Shown: positions 44,243-53,516, counted from the stretch's first letter. The stretch: DNA of 64,000 bases from CAYRGG01 sp964423745 (GCA_964423745.1 CAYRGG010000004.1:52052-116051); one strand, 5' to 3'. Made by a program: numbers and translations. The notes: generated by a model from the letters alone, not told the origin.

Positions 44243-45682
44243 ATGGGTAAACCCACCGGATTTCTCGAAATCCCTCGCCAGGATAGACACTATGCGCCTC
44301 GGGACGAGCGGATTCGGCATTTTAAAGAATTTGTCATTCCCCTGCCTGACACGGAGGTAAGTCGCCAGGCATCCCGTTGTATGGATTGCGGTATTCCGTT
44401 TTGTCACGAAGGCTGCCCGGTCAACAATATTATTCCTGATTGGAATGATTTGGTGTACCGCAATAACTGGCGGGAAGCCCTGGAGGTGCTCCATTCCACC
44501 AATAATTTCCCGGAGTTTACCGGGCGGGTTTGTCCAGCGCCCTGTGAAACTGCGTGTACCCTTAATCTCGCTGATGCACCAGTCACCATCAAAACCATTG
44601 AATGCGCCATTATCGATAAAGGTTGGGAAGAGGGCTGGGTAACCCCCCAGATTCCCAGCCACCGCACTGGCAAGCAGGTGGCCGTAGTGGGTTCAGGTCC
44701 GGCGGGGCTTGCCTGCGCACAACAGTTGGCGCGGGCGGGACACCGGGTGACGGTCTTTGAAAAGTCGGCGCGTATTGGCGGTTTGCTGTGCTATGGTATC
44801 CCTGACTTCAAGATGGGTAATTTACTTGTCGATCGACGCATGGCGCAAATGCAAGCGGAAGGCGTGGAATTTCGTCCTAACAGCCATGTGGGCGTCAATG
44901 TCGGGATAGACAAACTGATGGACGAGTATGACGCACTGGTATTAGCGGGTGGCGCTGAAAAGCCTCGGGATTTGGCCATTCCAGGGCGAGATCTCTATGG
45001 TATTGACTTTGCGATGGATTTTCTTACCCAACAAAATCGGCGCGACGAGGGAAAAACATTTCCTAAAGAAGAGGAAATTCTTGCCCGGGACAAAGATGTA
45101 TTGGTCATTGGCGGCGGTGACACCGGATCAGACTGTGTCGGCACGTCGGTGCGGCAAGGGGCGAATTCGGTAACCCAATTGGAAATCATGCCAAAGCCGC
45201 CGGTGCGCGAGAATAAACTGCTTACTTGGCCCCATTGGCCTATGAAATTGCGTACCTCTACTTCCCATGAAGAAGGCTGTGAGCGGGATTGGGCGGTAGC
45301 CAGCAAAGCCTTTATGGGAGAAAATGGTTGGATCACTGGGTTGCAAGGGGTGCGGGTAGCATGGACCCAACAGGACGACCATTGGGTGATGCAAGAAATT
45401 CCGGGCAGCGAGTTTCTCATCAAAGCAGAGTTAATATTGCTCGCTATGGGTTTTGTCTCGCCAATCCACACCGGTATGCTGGAATCATTGAGTGTGGATT
45501 TTGACGATGACGGTAACGTCAAGGCAAATACCCAAAACTATCAAACCTCCATCAACCGCGTGTTTACCGCAGGGGATATGCGTCGTGGCCAATCGTTAGT
45601 GGTGTGGGCCATTCGTGAAGGCCGGCAATGTGCTCGAGCCGTGGATGAATCCCTAATGGGGCATTCGGATTTACCCCGTTGA
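44243..45682 (+). CDS. gltD: Glutamate synthase (NADPH) small subunit
   Basis: A 479-residue flavoprotein. N-terminal cysteine clusters ('QASRCMDCGIPFCHEGCPVNN' and 'CPAPCETACTLN') bind two [4Fe-4S] centres. FAD-binding 'VAVVGSGPAGLACAQQL' and NADPH-binding 'VLVIGGGDTGSDCVGTSVR' follow, and 'NRVFTAGDMRRGQSLVVWAI' ends the FAD domain. It passes electrons from NADPH to the FMN of GltB. It lies 64 bases after gltB in the same operon. Confidence 0.97.
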   Translation: MGKPTGFLEIPRQDRHYAPRDERIRHFKEFVIPLPDTEVSRQASRCMDCGIPFCHEGCPVNNIIPDWNDLVYRNNWREALEVLHSTNNFPEFTGRVCPAPCETACTLNLADAPVTIKTIECAIIDKGWEEGWVTPQIPSHRTGKQVAVVGSGPAGLACAQQLARAGHRVTVFEKSARIGGLLCYGIPDFKMGNLLVDRRMAQMQAEGVEFRPNSHVGVNVGIDKLMDEYDALVLAGGAEKPRDLAIPGRDLYGIDFAMDFLTQQNRRDEGKTFPKEEEILARDKDVLVIGGGDTGSDCVGTSVRQGANSVTQLEIMPKPPVRENKLLTWPHWPMKLRTSTSHEEGCERDWAVASKAFMGENGWITGLQGVRVAWTQQDDHWVMQEIPGSEFLIKAELILLAMGFVSPIHTGMLESLSVDFDDDGNVKANTQNYQTSINRVFTAGDMRRGQSLVVWAIREGRQCARAVDESLMGHSDLPR

Positions 45683-45695
45683 TGTTTTGAGCAAT

Positions 45696-45727
45696 AGGTG
45701 CTTATAGCAATAATGTTATAAGCACCT
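45696..45727 (+). terminator. Stem-loop after gltD
   Basis: AGGTGCTTATA (45696-45706) and TATAAGCACCT (45717-45727) form a perfect 11-bp stem with a 10-base loop, 14 bases after the gltD stop. Only a weak T run follows, so it may be an attenuator or RNA-stability hairpin as well as a terminator. Confidence 0.65.
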
Positions 45728-45913
45728 GTTGTTTCACTAAACTAACTCACACCCTCCAGCGTCTTCAGTTTCTTCATTTTCCATTCTATTGTTATTTTTT
45801 TTCTCTATGGGCAGGCCTATACTAACCGTGTCTTTATTACTATTCCCGAGTAATTTATTACTAACCAATTTGAGTTGACCCGTTTTGATCTCCAGCAAGT
45901 GAGGTTACTATCT

Positions 45914-47185
45914 ATGAATATGGATAATACGCCACGTTTTGTCAGCCGTTTGACGAGAGAGACCTTGGCGCTTGTTTTGGCGGGTGGACGCGGTAGCCGA
46001 TTGAAGCATTTAACCCAGTGGCGAGCTAAACCGGCGACTCCCTTTGGGGGTAAATTCCGCATTATCGACTTCCCCTTGTCCAATTGTTTGAATTCTGGTA
46101 TCCGGCGTATGGCCGTATTAACCCAGTACAAAGCCCATTCCTTGATACTGCATACGCAACGAGGGTGGGGTTTTTTACGGGGCGAGTTTAACGAGTTTGT
46201 GGAGCTTTGGCCGGCCCAGCAGCGTTTGCAATCGTCTTGGTATCGGGGCACTGCGGACGCGGTCTATCAAAACCTGGATATTATCCGTGACCATGATCCC
46301 GAGTATGTGCTGGTTTTAGCGGGAGATCATGTCTATAAAATGGATTACGGCCCTATGATAGCCCATCATGTGGAGCGTCAGGCTGATGTTACCGTGGGTT
46401 GTATCGAGGTGCGACGGGAGCGGGCAGCCGGTGAATTTGGCATCATTGCCATCAACGAGGATGATCGCGTTGTGGAATTCGCTGAAAAGCCGCAAGATCC
46501 AGCACCCCTGCCAGGTCGCGAAGATTTAACCTTAGCCTCCATGGGCATCTATGTATTTAACGCCAAATTTTTGTACGAACAGCTTATCAGAGACGCTGAT
46601 ACGCCAAAATCCAATCATGATTTTGGTAAAGATGTTATTCCTGCGGCTATTGACCGCTATCGCGTAGTGGCCTATGCCTTTCGCGATGTGCAAACTGGTA
46701 AACAAAATTACTGGCGTGATGTGGGTACAGTGGATGCGTTTTGGGAAGCCAACATTGAACTTGCTGGGGTCAGTCCAGATCTCAATCTCTATGACGAAGA
46801 ATGGCCCATCTGGACTTATCAAGCCCAATTACCACCGGCCAAGTTTGTATTCGATGATAAGCATCGCCGTGGTATGGCGGTGGATTCGCTGATCTCGGGA
46901 GGTTGTATTATTTCCGGTGGCGATGTCACGCGCTCGGTGTTGTTTTCCAATGTCAAAGTCCATTCTTACGCCCACTTGAAGGATGCTGTTGTGCTACCCA
47001 ACGTGGATATAGGACGTTATTGCCGTCTCAATAAGGTGATCATTGACGAAGGTTGTCAACTTCCCCGAGAGACGGTGATAGGGGAAAACCCAGAGGCGGA
47101 TGCGGCGCGTTTTTACATTTCGGAAGGGGGGGTTGTCTTGGTGACTCCGGAAATGCTGGGTCAACAACCCCATTATGTACGCTAG
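45914..47185 (+). CDS. glgC: Glucose-1-phosphate adenylyltransferase
   Basis: About 423 residues. 'LALVLAGGRGSRLKHLT..RAKPATPFGGKFRIIDF' is the nucleotide-binding start, 'WYRGTADAVYQNLDII' and 'VLAGDHVYKMDYG' follow, 'EFAEKPQDP' and 'SMGIYVF' belong to the sugar-phosphate site, and a left-handed beta-helix domain ends the protein ('GCIISGGDVTRSVLFSNV'). It makes ADP-glucose for glycogen. ATG 45914 with GAGG upstream is chosen over the TTG at 45875. It is followed after 69 bases by the glycogen glycosyltransferase gene. Confidence 0.95.
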   Translation: MNMDNTPRFVSRLTRETLALVLAGGRGSRLKHLTQWRAKPATPFGGKFRIIDFPLSNCLNSGIRRMAVLTQYKAHSLILHTQRGWGFLRGEFNEFVELWPAQQRLQSSWYRGTADAVYQNLDIIRDHDPEYVLVLAGDHVYKMDYGPMIAHHVERQADVTVGCIEVRRERAAGEFGIIAINEDDRVVEFAEKPQDPAPLPGREDLTLASMGIYVFNAKFLYEQLIRDADTPKSNHDFGKDVIPAAIDRYRVVAYAFRDVQTGKQNYWRDVGTVDAFWEANIELAGVSPDLNLYDEEWPIWTYQAQLPPAKFVFDDKHRRGMAVDSLISGGCIISGGDVTRSVLFSNVKVHSYAHLKDAVVLPNVDIGRYCRLNKVIIDEGCQLPRETVIGENPEADAARFYISEGGVVLVTPEMLGQQPHYVR

Positions 47186-47254
47186 TATCAGTTTGCATAG
47201 ACGGTACCTTACCGTGATTGATCAGGCTCCGGCAATCGACGGCAGGGAAATATC

Positions 47255-48487
47255 ATGAGAATCGCGATTTTAACCAACGAATACCCTCCCCATATTTACG
47301 GCGGCGCAGGGGTTCATGTGGAGCACCTGACCCGCGCTTTAGCCGCGCTGGATAACCAAAAGCACAGCATTCGCGTTTTATGTTTTGGCAATCAACAGGA
47401 GCAGCATGATAACCTAACGGTGCAAGGTATCCATGGGGATAGTCAGGTTCCTTTTCAGGATCCCCGCCACCGTAAATTTATGGATACCTTGGTGCGGGAT
47501 ATTATGATGGCGGGCACTCTGGAGGGTACTGATATCGTCCATTGCCATACTTGGTATGCGCATCTGGGGGGCTGTCTTGTGAAACAACTGTTGGGCGCCC
47601 GACTGGTGCTGACCACCCATTCCCTGGAACCCCATCGACCTTGGAAAGTGGAACAACTTGGTACGGCGTATAATGCCAGCGCTTGGGTGGAGAAAACCGC
47701 CTATCAAAATGCCGACGGGGTGATCGCTGTCTCCAAGGCGATGCAGACCGATGTCAAAACCCTCTATCAGGTGCCAGCCGATAAAATTCGGGTGATCTAC
47801 AATGGTGTAGATCTTAGTCAGTACACCAATTCTCCTAACCCTGATGTGTTAGCTTCCTATCAAATAGATCCTGATAAGCCGTTTATATTATTTGTCGGTC
47901 GGATTACTCGGCAAAAGGGTATTATTCATTTGGTTAACGCCATTAAATATCTGCATCCCGATATGCAAGTGGTGTTGTGTGCAGGGGCACCGGATACCGA
48001 AGCAATCGGTCGAGAAATGGCAGACCAAGTGACCCGGGCCCGCACTGAATCAAAAAACCACATTATCTGGATTTCAAAAATTCTCCCTGAACAAGATGTT
48101 ATTACCCTATACAGTCATGCGTCGGTGTTTGTCTGTCCCTCCGTCTATGAACCTTTTGGCATCATTAACTTAGAAGCCATGGCCTGTGAAACGCCGGTAG
48201 TGGCTGCCGCGGTGGGTGGGATTCCAGAGATTGTCGTCCCTGGGGAGACCGGTTTCTTGGTGCCCTTTGAGGCCAACGGCTGCGGCGATGTGGAGCCCCG
48301 GGATGGTGAACAATTTGCCCAGGATTTAGCCAAAGCAGTCAACGCTATTGTGGATGATCCCGACAAACGTCGGGTGATGGGTATAAAAGCACGCAAACGG
48401 GTAGAGAAGTATTTTAGTTGGCAAAGTATCGCTCGGCAGACATTGGATTTTTATAAAACGCTTCTCGATACTGACGGTAAGCGCTAG
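47255..48487 (+). CDS. GlgM-like glycogen/maltose-1-phosphate synthase (GT4 type)
   Basis: A 410-residue GT-B enzyme starting 'RIAILTNEYPPHIYGGAGVHVEHLTRAL'. 'DIVHCHTWYAHLGG', 'VIYNGVDLSQY', 'LFVGRITRQKGI' and 'YEPFGIINLEAMACETPVVA' are GT4 motifs. The pattern fits the actinobacterial-type 'glycogen synthase' (now GlgM, which makes maltose-1-phosphate from ADP-glucose) better than the GT5 GlgA of E. coli, which has a KTGGL start. It is in an operon with glgC. The GlgE partner that would use maltose-1-phosphate is not in the window. Confidence 0.82.
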   Translation: MRIAILTNEYPPHIYGGAGVHVEHLTRALAALDNQKHSIRVLCFGNQQEQHDNLTVQGIHGDSQVPFQDPRHRKFMDTLVRDIMMAGTLEGTDIVHCHTWYAHLGGCLVKQLLGARLVLTTHSLEPHRPWKVEQLGTAYNASAWVEKTAYQNADGVIAVSKAMQTDVKTLYQVPADKIRVIYNGVDLSQYTNSPNPDVLASYQIDPDKPFILFVGRITRQKGIIHLVNAIKYLHPDMQVVLCAGAPDTEAIGREMADQVTRARTESKNHIIWISKILPEQDVITLYSHASVFVCPSVYEPFGIINLEAMACETPVVAAAVGGIPEIVVPGETGFLVPFEANGCGDVEPRDGEQFAQDLAKAVNAIVDDPDKRRVMGIKARKRVEKYFSWQSIARQTLDFYKTLLDTDGKR

Positions 48488-48624
48488 GATATTTGCGCTA
48501 ATTTGTCCTTCATTTATTTAACATAATATACATTATACGAAGTAATAAAATTATTACCGGTAACCTTAAACAACAACCCATGAGCTAGGAACGATTTATT
48601 TTTTTAATTTTTTAAATTAGCACA

Positions 48625-49140
48625 TTAGAAACCGCGCAACAGTATTCCTAACACTAAAACCACAAGTGCGATACAAAAACCAATCATCCACTGCACAAGT
48701 CCCATGCGACCCTGTAATTGGGTTAAGCGTTCCTCAACTTTATTTATACGTTCAAATAAGCGTGTATCACCGGCATCTATGCGTTCAATCAGCTGCGTCT
48801 GACTTGCGTTGATGCGTTCAAGTAAGCGTGTATCACCGGCATCCATGCGTTCAAGTAAGCGTGTATCACCGGCATCCATGCGCTCAATCAGCTGCGTCTG
48901 ACTTGCGTTGATGCGTTCAAGTAAGCGAGCATCACCGGCATCCATACGCTCGGTAAGCCGATGCTCCATCTGTACCAGTTCCGTCCTGAGGGATGTCATA
49001 TCCCCTTTAGTCACGAGTTCGCCGAAGCCTTCCCTAAGAACCTCAGCAAGAGCCTGTGCTTGACCCTTGGCTTGAGCCTCGGTAAAACCGGCAGACTGCA
49101 AAGTTTCGGCGTATTTTAAGGTGTCAAACGTTGTTGTCAT
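48625..49140 (-). CDS. DUF1640-like coiled-coil membrane protein with 11-residue repeats
   Basis: A 171-residue protein. An N-terminal segment 'LKYAETLQSAGFTEAQAKGQAQALAEVL' is the DUF1640 signature. Six 11-residue repeats (about residues 66-131, alternating 'MDAGDTRLLER' and 'INASQTQLIER') form a hendecad coiled coil, and the C-terminus is one membrane helix ('MIGFCIALVVLVLGILL') ending in a short tail. It is probably an anchored trimeric or tetrameric stalk with the coil in the cytosol. Function unknown. Confidence 0.78.
   Translation of the reverse strand: MTTTFDTLKYAETLQSAGFTEAQAKGQAQALAEVLREGFGELVTKGDMTSLRTELVQMEHRLTERMDAGDARLLERINASQTQLIERMDAGDTRLLERMDAGDTRLLERINASQTQLIERIDAGDTRLFERINKVEERLTQLQGRMGLVQWMIGFCIALVVLVLGILLRGF
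48748..48945 (-). repeat. 33-bp tandem repeats, six units
   Basis: Six consecutive 33-base units encode the 11-residue repeats of the DUF1640 gene. Two unit types alternate (A-B-A-A-B-A by translation), and copies of the same type are nearly identical in DNA, which points to recent duplication. Confidence 0.85.
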
Positions 49141-49308
49141 TGATAGAAAATATAAGTATCACGATCACAAAGATTATCATGAAACAAGCCGACTAAATTA
49201 GCAAACAAAACGCCTATTTTTATTAACTTGACACCGTTGAACTTATATTCCAAATAATTAACTTATAGAATGTGTTTATGTGTAACTGACGATCATGTTT
49301 AATGTGCG

Positions 49309-50010
49309 ATGGGCACTAAAAAATTATCAAAACGTTCTTCTGCCACCGAGGTCAGTGAGTTCCTGCGCAAGGCTGCGACGACGCCCGCTGTAGCCAGCAA
49401 ATCTCAAGCACGTCTTATCTTTGCTTTAGACGCCACCGCAAGCCGTCAACCTACCTGGGATCGTGCCTGTCAGCTGCAAGGCGAGATGTTTAAAGAAACC
49501 GAGTCCATCGGCAATCTTGCCCTACAGTTAGTCTGGTATCGCGGTGTCGGTGAATTCAGCAAAACGCCTTGGCTAGTGGATACGCAAACTTTAGTGCGGC
49601 GTATGAGCGCCGTCACCTGTTTGGGTGGGCTAACGCAAATCGCCCGTGTGTTAAATCATGGGATTCAAGAAACTCGCCAGCATCGTCTGCGCGGCTTGGT
49701 GTTTGTGGGCGATTGTATGGAGGAAGATGCTGAATACTTATATCATCAAGCGGGTCAACTGGGTGTCTTAGGGGTACCTGTGTTTATGTTTCAAGAAGGC
49801 AGCGAACCGGTGACCGGCCGCACCTTTAAAAAGATAGCCCAACTTAGCCACGGTGTTTACTGCCCCTTTGATACCGGCAGTGCCCAGCAATTGCGGGAGT
49901 TACTGAAAGCGGTGGCCGTCTATGCCGTGGGTGGACAACAGGCCCTAGAGTCTTTAAGCCGCGCCCGCGGTGGTTTAACTTTACAGCTCACCCATCAACT
50001 AAAAGGTTAA
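49309..50010 (+). CDS. VWA-domain-like protein
   Basis: A 233-residue protein. 'RLIFALDATASRQPTWD' resembles the MIDAS start of a von Willebrand A domain (D-x-T/S-x-S form), 'CLGGLTQIARVLNHGI' carries the later Thr position and 'LRGLVFVGDCMEEDAEYLY' the MIDAS Asp. It is intracellular (no signal peptide). It is 6 bases before a J-domain gene, an arrangement suggesting that the pair works together in protein quality control or assembly; this is inference. Confidence 0.68.
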   Translation: MGTKKLSKRSSATEVSEFLRKAATTPAVASKSQARLIFALDATASRQPTWDRACQLQGEMFKETESIGNLALQLVWYRGVGEFSKTPWLVDTQTLVRRMSAVTCLGGLTQIARVLNHGIQETRQHRLRGLVFVGDCMEEDAEYLYHQAGQLGVLGVPVFMFQEGSEPVTGRTFKKIAQLSHGVYCPFDTGSAQQLRELLKAVAVYAVGGQQALESLSRARGGLTLQLTHQLKG

Positions 50011-50016
50011 CTATGT

Positions 50017-50724
50017 ATGCAGCTGTTGCTGCTCCTCATCGTCTTATTCGCCAGCCTATTTTGGTTTATGCGTTGGTCGTCCCAGGTTGGCCCTACCCGG
50101 ACCGCCGAGATTCTACGCTGGATTACCATGGGCGGCCTAGGTTTGTTACTACTTATGGCTTTTACTCGGGGTGGCGCGGCTTTGGTAGCGCCCTTCCTAG
50201 CGCTGTTATTGCCCATTGCCCTGCGTCATTGGCGAAAGTTGTTACCCCTGTTTACTCAGGGCGCTGGGGGTGGAACTGGTCATGCCAACAGCGCTTCTGC
50301 AGTGCAGACCCAGTTTTTGCACATGACTTTAGATCACGCCAGTGGCGTCATGCAAGGTCAGGTTGTTACAGGACATTTCCAAGGCCGTCAGCTAGATGAT
50401 TTAACCCTGCAAGAGTTGCTTTCACTGTGGCAAGAATGTCAACAGGATGCCCAATCTGCCGCCGTATTAGAAACTTATTTGGATCGCACCCACGAGAACT
50501 GGCGAGAAGCGCCTTTCCAAGAAAACCATACCTCCGATGCCCCTCAGCCCAAATCTTCGACTCAAGAAGCCTATGAGATTCTGGGTTTACAACCGGGGGC
50601 TAGTAAGGCTGACATTAAGACTGCCCATCGCCGACTTATTCAGCGCCTGCATCCCGATCATGGCGGGTCGTCTTATTTAGCCGCCCGTATCAACTGGGCT
50701 AAAGATGTGTTGCTAAACGACTGA
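50017..50724 (+). CDS. Membrane-anchored J-domain protein
   Basis: A 235-residue protein. Two N-terminal hydrophobic segments ('LLLLLIVLFASLFWFM', 'WITMGGLGLLLLMAF') anchor it. The C-terminal ~60 residues are a J domain: 'AYEILGLQPGASKADIKTAHRRLIQRLHPDHGGS', with the HPD motif intact. It should recruit DnaK at the membrane. It follows the VWA gene after 6 bases. The J domain is at the C-terminus, as in TIM14/DjlC-like proteins. Confidence 0.85.
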   Translation: MQLLLLLIVLFASLFWFMRWSSQVGPTRTAEILRWITMGGLGLLLLMAFTRGGAALVAPFLALLLPIALRHWRKLLPLFTQGAGGGTGHANSASAVQTQFLHMTLDHASGVMQGQVVTGHFQGRQLDDLTLQELLSLWQECQQDAQSAAVLETYLDRTHENWREAPFQENHTSDAPQPKSSTQEAYEILGLQPGASKADIKTAHRRLIQRLHPDHGGSSYLAARINWAKDVLLND

Positions 50725-50890
50725 TTCTAGCTGGGTCTTTCTGTCGAGGTTCATCGTATTTTAATACAACGTTTACGTGAACTTAATCTGTTTTTTAGCT
50801 AGCTTTAAAATAAGTTTTTTTAGTATAGTTTTGTTGTTTAATCACAATCAAATCTGATCTTACCTATCATACCCATTGAAACAAGCTATA

Positions 50891-51508
50891 ATGAAGTACT
50901 TTAAGAAAATTCAAACTGGCATCAACGTAGAACCGATCCTCAACGAAATCAACCACCAAACAGATCCGTGGGGCCTTCACAACGGACGCCAGGAAAAAAT
51001 TGCTGTGCAACGTGAAGCGCGTTCGATTTCACTTCGTGGTCTGAGAAAATCTAAAATTCAAGACCGTAAACGATATGATGTTCACGAGAGCCGCTTTACC
51101 ACAGTGGCCTGCCATTTTCCCCAAACTATTGCTTTTATCGAAGCTTTTGCAGCAAGCCAAAACGCCCAATTGGGTCGAGCTAAGCTGGTCAATCTGCCAC
51201 CGGGCAATCGCGTATACCCCCACGTTGATCGAGGGGAGTATTATAAAATTCGTGACCGCTATCATTTGATTCTACAAAGCGGTGACGCGGGTAGTCTCTT
51301 AGAAAGCGGAGGCGAGCTGGCCCGTATGCACACCGGCGAGCTCTGGTGGTTTGACAATAAACAGATCCACCAATCATTCAATGATTCACAGATTGAGCGT
51401 CTGCATTTAATTTTCGATGTGTTACCCGTATCACGGTTGCATTTATTAGCAGGGGATCCATTATGTCTTGTGAAACCCTTAACAATTTCCGTACGAGAAT
51501 ATTCATAG
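50891..51508 (+). CDS. Aspartyl/asparaginyl beta-hydroxylase-like protein
   Basis: About 205 residues of the double-stranded beta-helix Fe(II)/2-oxoglutarate fold. 'YPHVDRGEYYKIRDRYHLIL' supplies the first iron His and a substrate Arg; 'GELWWFDNKQIHQSFNDSQIERLHLIFDV' supplies the distal His and the Arg that binds 2-oxoglutarate. Members hydroxylate Asp, Asn or Arg in proteins or free substrates. The target is unknown. ATG 50891 is preferred; TTG 50876 is possible. There is a 150-base AT-rich promoter region upstream. Confidence 0.8.
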   Translation: MKYFKKIQTGINVEPILNEINHQTDPWGLHNGRQEKIAVQREARSISLRGLRKSKIQDRKRYDVHESRFTTVACHFPQTIAFIEAFAASQNAQLGRAKLVNLPPGNRVYPHVDRGEYYKIRDRYHLILQSGDAGSLLESGGELARMHTGELWWFDNKQIHQSFNDSQIERLHLIFDVLPVSRLHLLAGDPLCLVKPLTISVREYS

Positions 51509-51944
51509 ACTTAATTGCATTCTTCTTTATCACTGAATGACTCCAGGGATGGAGGAAGACCCGCCGAGCGACATCGAGAAGTGTAACGGCGGGTGAGGTC
51601 GAAGCGATCAATTAAGATTTGTTTCATCATGAAATTCGGGTCTTTTTTGTACTATACTTAAAGCTGGTTAGGGTATACAGGTTGTGTAAAGAAGCTCCCG
51701 GAAGAACACGTAAAACCCGCCGGGCACAATAGCGTAAGCTGTAAGGGCGAGAGGCCCTGAACTCAAGCGCGTGGAGAGCCACAGCCACCCAAGGCCATGA
51801 GGGCGACGACAACCAAGCTGTTCTCGACGCTGCGGGGGTTCGATGAAACGCGAATTTGTCAGGCTAATGAGCTGAGGCTGGACCGAGGTGATATTAGTCA
51901 TGATGAAACTCTAAAATATTATCTTCGGTGACCTGTTTAGGGTT
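51509..51944. other. Intergenic region with two diverged copies of a GC-rich block
   Basis: No convincing gene. Around 51563-51600 and 51716-51755 are two GC-rich stretches sharing the pattern CCCGCCGrGC...TGTAAsGGCG. The second is embedded in a block (51660-51905) that is much more G+C-rich than the surrounding DNA and is open in two minus-strand frames without family resemblance. It may be a dispersed repeat or a decayed insertion. Confidence 0.4.
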
Positions 51945-53516
51945 TCAACGCCGCAAGTAACCCAGCGCTTTAGGAAGTGGCACATTATTACCAAAACTAT
52001 CTTCGCCATAACCATTTTCCGCCAGAATCTGCAGATCGGTCAGCACCCGCTGGTCACCGATAAAGACAATGGTGAGGTCGGTGTTGATATCGATCTGTCC
52101 AGTGCCTTGAAGTCGGGTAATTTCTTGGTTGACCTGTTGCAATAAGTCATCATTTTGACCAGCGATCTCTTGTGATAATTGCAGGGGTTGTTCGTAGATG
52201 ATGAGCTTACCCTGTTCCGCTAGGGTCATGACGACGTTCAGAACGATGCTGGATAAACGGTCTTGACTGTTATTTTTGCCTTGCAGGGGAAAGTTTCTGA
52301 TTTCTGCATTAAGCCAGCGCCGTTTGCGAGCATTGATTTTTTCATTAACCCGAAACAGTTCCAACGGAGAAGCCGCGTTATAGCTGTCTTCTTCAAACTC
52401 CATGCGGATATTGCTGCCATAGTGGTTGACAATTTTGGCGATCAACGTCGAGGGACGCACATGAAAACCCCGATAACGGGGCACCGGCGCGGTTATCCTG
52501 TCCACTTTTGCATAATGATTCAGCATGCCGTGACAAAGGCGTTGACCACAGCCCAGATAACGACCTGCAAAGGTGATGGCGTAACCCATGAGGGATTTCA
52601 ACAAGGGCTTTGCATGCACGATGGGATGCCGGCGGAGTCCCTTGTTTGCCGTCTGAATATAGAGATGACGTTCGTAATAATGGGTCAAGTCAGTAGCGAT
52701 GGTGAGTAGATGAAAAATAATCGTCGCGTGACCCCGCAAAACCGGAAGATCCGCATCTAAGTGTTCGATTTCAGTATCCGAAACATAGGTGTCATACAGG
52801 GATTGCAGATTATGAAAACGGTGTTTGAGATAACGTAGACTTTCTTCGCTTACAGGGTCAGGCACATACTTCGAGTAATTTTGGGGAGTAAGATGCGCCA
52901 CGGTGTGGAGTAATTCGCTCTCGGCCGCCAAATTCAGAAAAGCGGTTGCCAACTGGGTAACCACGGTTGCGGTATTAGTTACCCTTCGTGGGGTGCGGTT
53001 GTGAAGCAACTGACCGGCCGGTAAATCTTCTCGATAATCGGTTAACAAATTATTACCCGTGTCGGGTAAATCCAGTTTTGCAGCCTGTTCTAGAAAACGT
53101 TTTGCCGTTTCCCGTAGTACATCATTGCTAAAATTAAGGGTTTGCTGAGTGGCGGCGTCGAAATCCCCCTCAACAGGTAATAATTGGTATCTGGGTAACC
53201 CATGATGAATGTGTAAAAGACGATAGCTGATATTAGAGAACAGCTTAAGGGTTGCCGTACAAGCCCGTAACTGGTACCAACGGCGATTATTGCGGGCGCC
53301 GTATGAATCAAATAATTCTTCAAGCTGGGTGGACTGGGACAACACGTCACCTAGCAGAGGGCGTGTTAACGGGATGTTGTTATCCACAGATGAAGATAAA
53401 TAATAGGCTAGACGCAACAGGGGCACGGCACGTCTAGCAATAAGACTGTGAAACAACTTATCGTCAACATGGATTGAATTGATGGCTTGCTGGGCTGTAT
53501 CAGCGTTTTGCTTCAT
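51945..53516 (-). CDS. Protein with internal HPr-like phosphocarrier domain
   Basis: A 523-residue, mostly helical protein without signal peptide. At ~345-405 there is an HPr-like segment: 'YRGFHVRPSTLIAKIVNHYGSNIRMEFEEDSYNAASPLELFRVN'. The His-x-Arg-Pro-Ser follows HPr ('GLHARPA') with the phosphorylatable His kept. The preceding 340 residues are unlike any domain I recognise. HPr relays phosphate in the PTS; a large fused form suggests a regulatory role. No PTS genes are in the window. Confidence 0.55.
   Translation of the reverse strand: MKQNADTAQQAINSIHVDDKLFHSLIARRAVPLLRLAYYLSSSVDNNIPLTRPLLGDVLSQSTQLEELFDSYGARNNRRWYQLRACTATLKLFSNISYRLLHIHHGLPRYQLLPVEGDFDAATQQTLNFSNDVLRETAKRFLEQAAKLDLPDTGNNLLTDYREDLPAGQLLHNRTPRRVTNTATVVTQLATAFLNLAAESELLHTVAHLTPQNYSKYVPDPVSEESLRYLKHRFHNLQSLYDTYVSDTEIEHLDADLPVLRGHATIIFHLLTIATDLTHYYERHLYIQTANKGLRRHPIVHAKPLLKSLMGYAITFAGRYLGCGQRLCHGMLNHYAKVDRITAPVPRYRGFHVRPSTLIAKIVNHYGSNIRMEFEEDSYNAASPLELFRVNEKINARKRRWLNAEIRNFPLQGKNNSQDRLSSIVLNVVMTLAEQGKLIIYEQPLQLSQEIAGQNDDLLQQVNQEITRLQGTGQIDINTDLTIVFIGDQRVLTDLQILAENGYGEDSFGNNVPLPKALGYLRR

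Noticed and set aside
48748..48945. 33-bp repeats in the DUF1640 gene as an integron or CRISPR structure
   Set aside because: They are in-frame, adjacent and encode a regular 11-residue coiled coil.
51668..51901. 77-codon minus-strand frame in the GC-rich block
   Set aside because: Overlaps another open frame of equal plausibility, has no recognisable motif and appears to be part of a repeat-like block.
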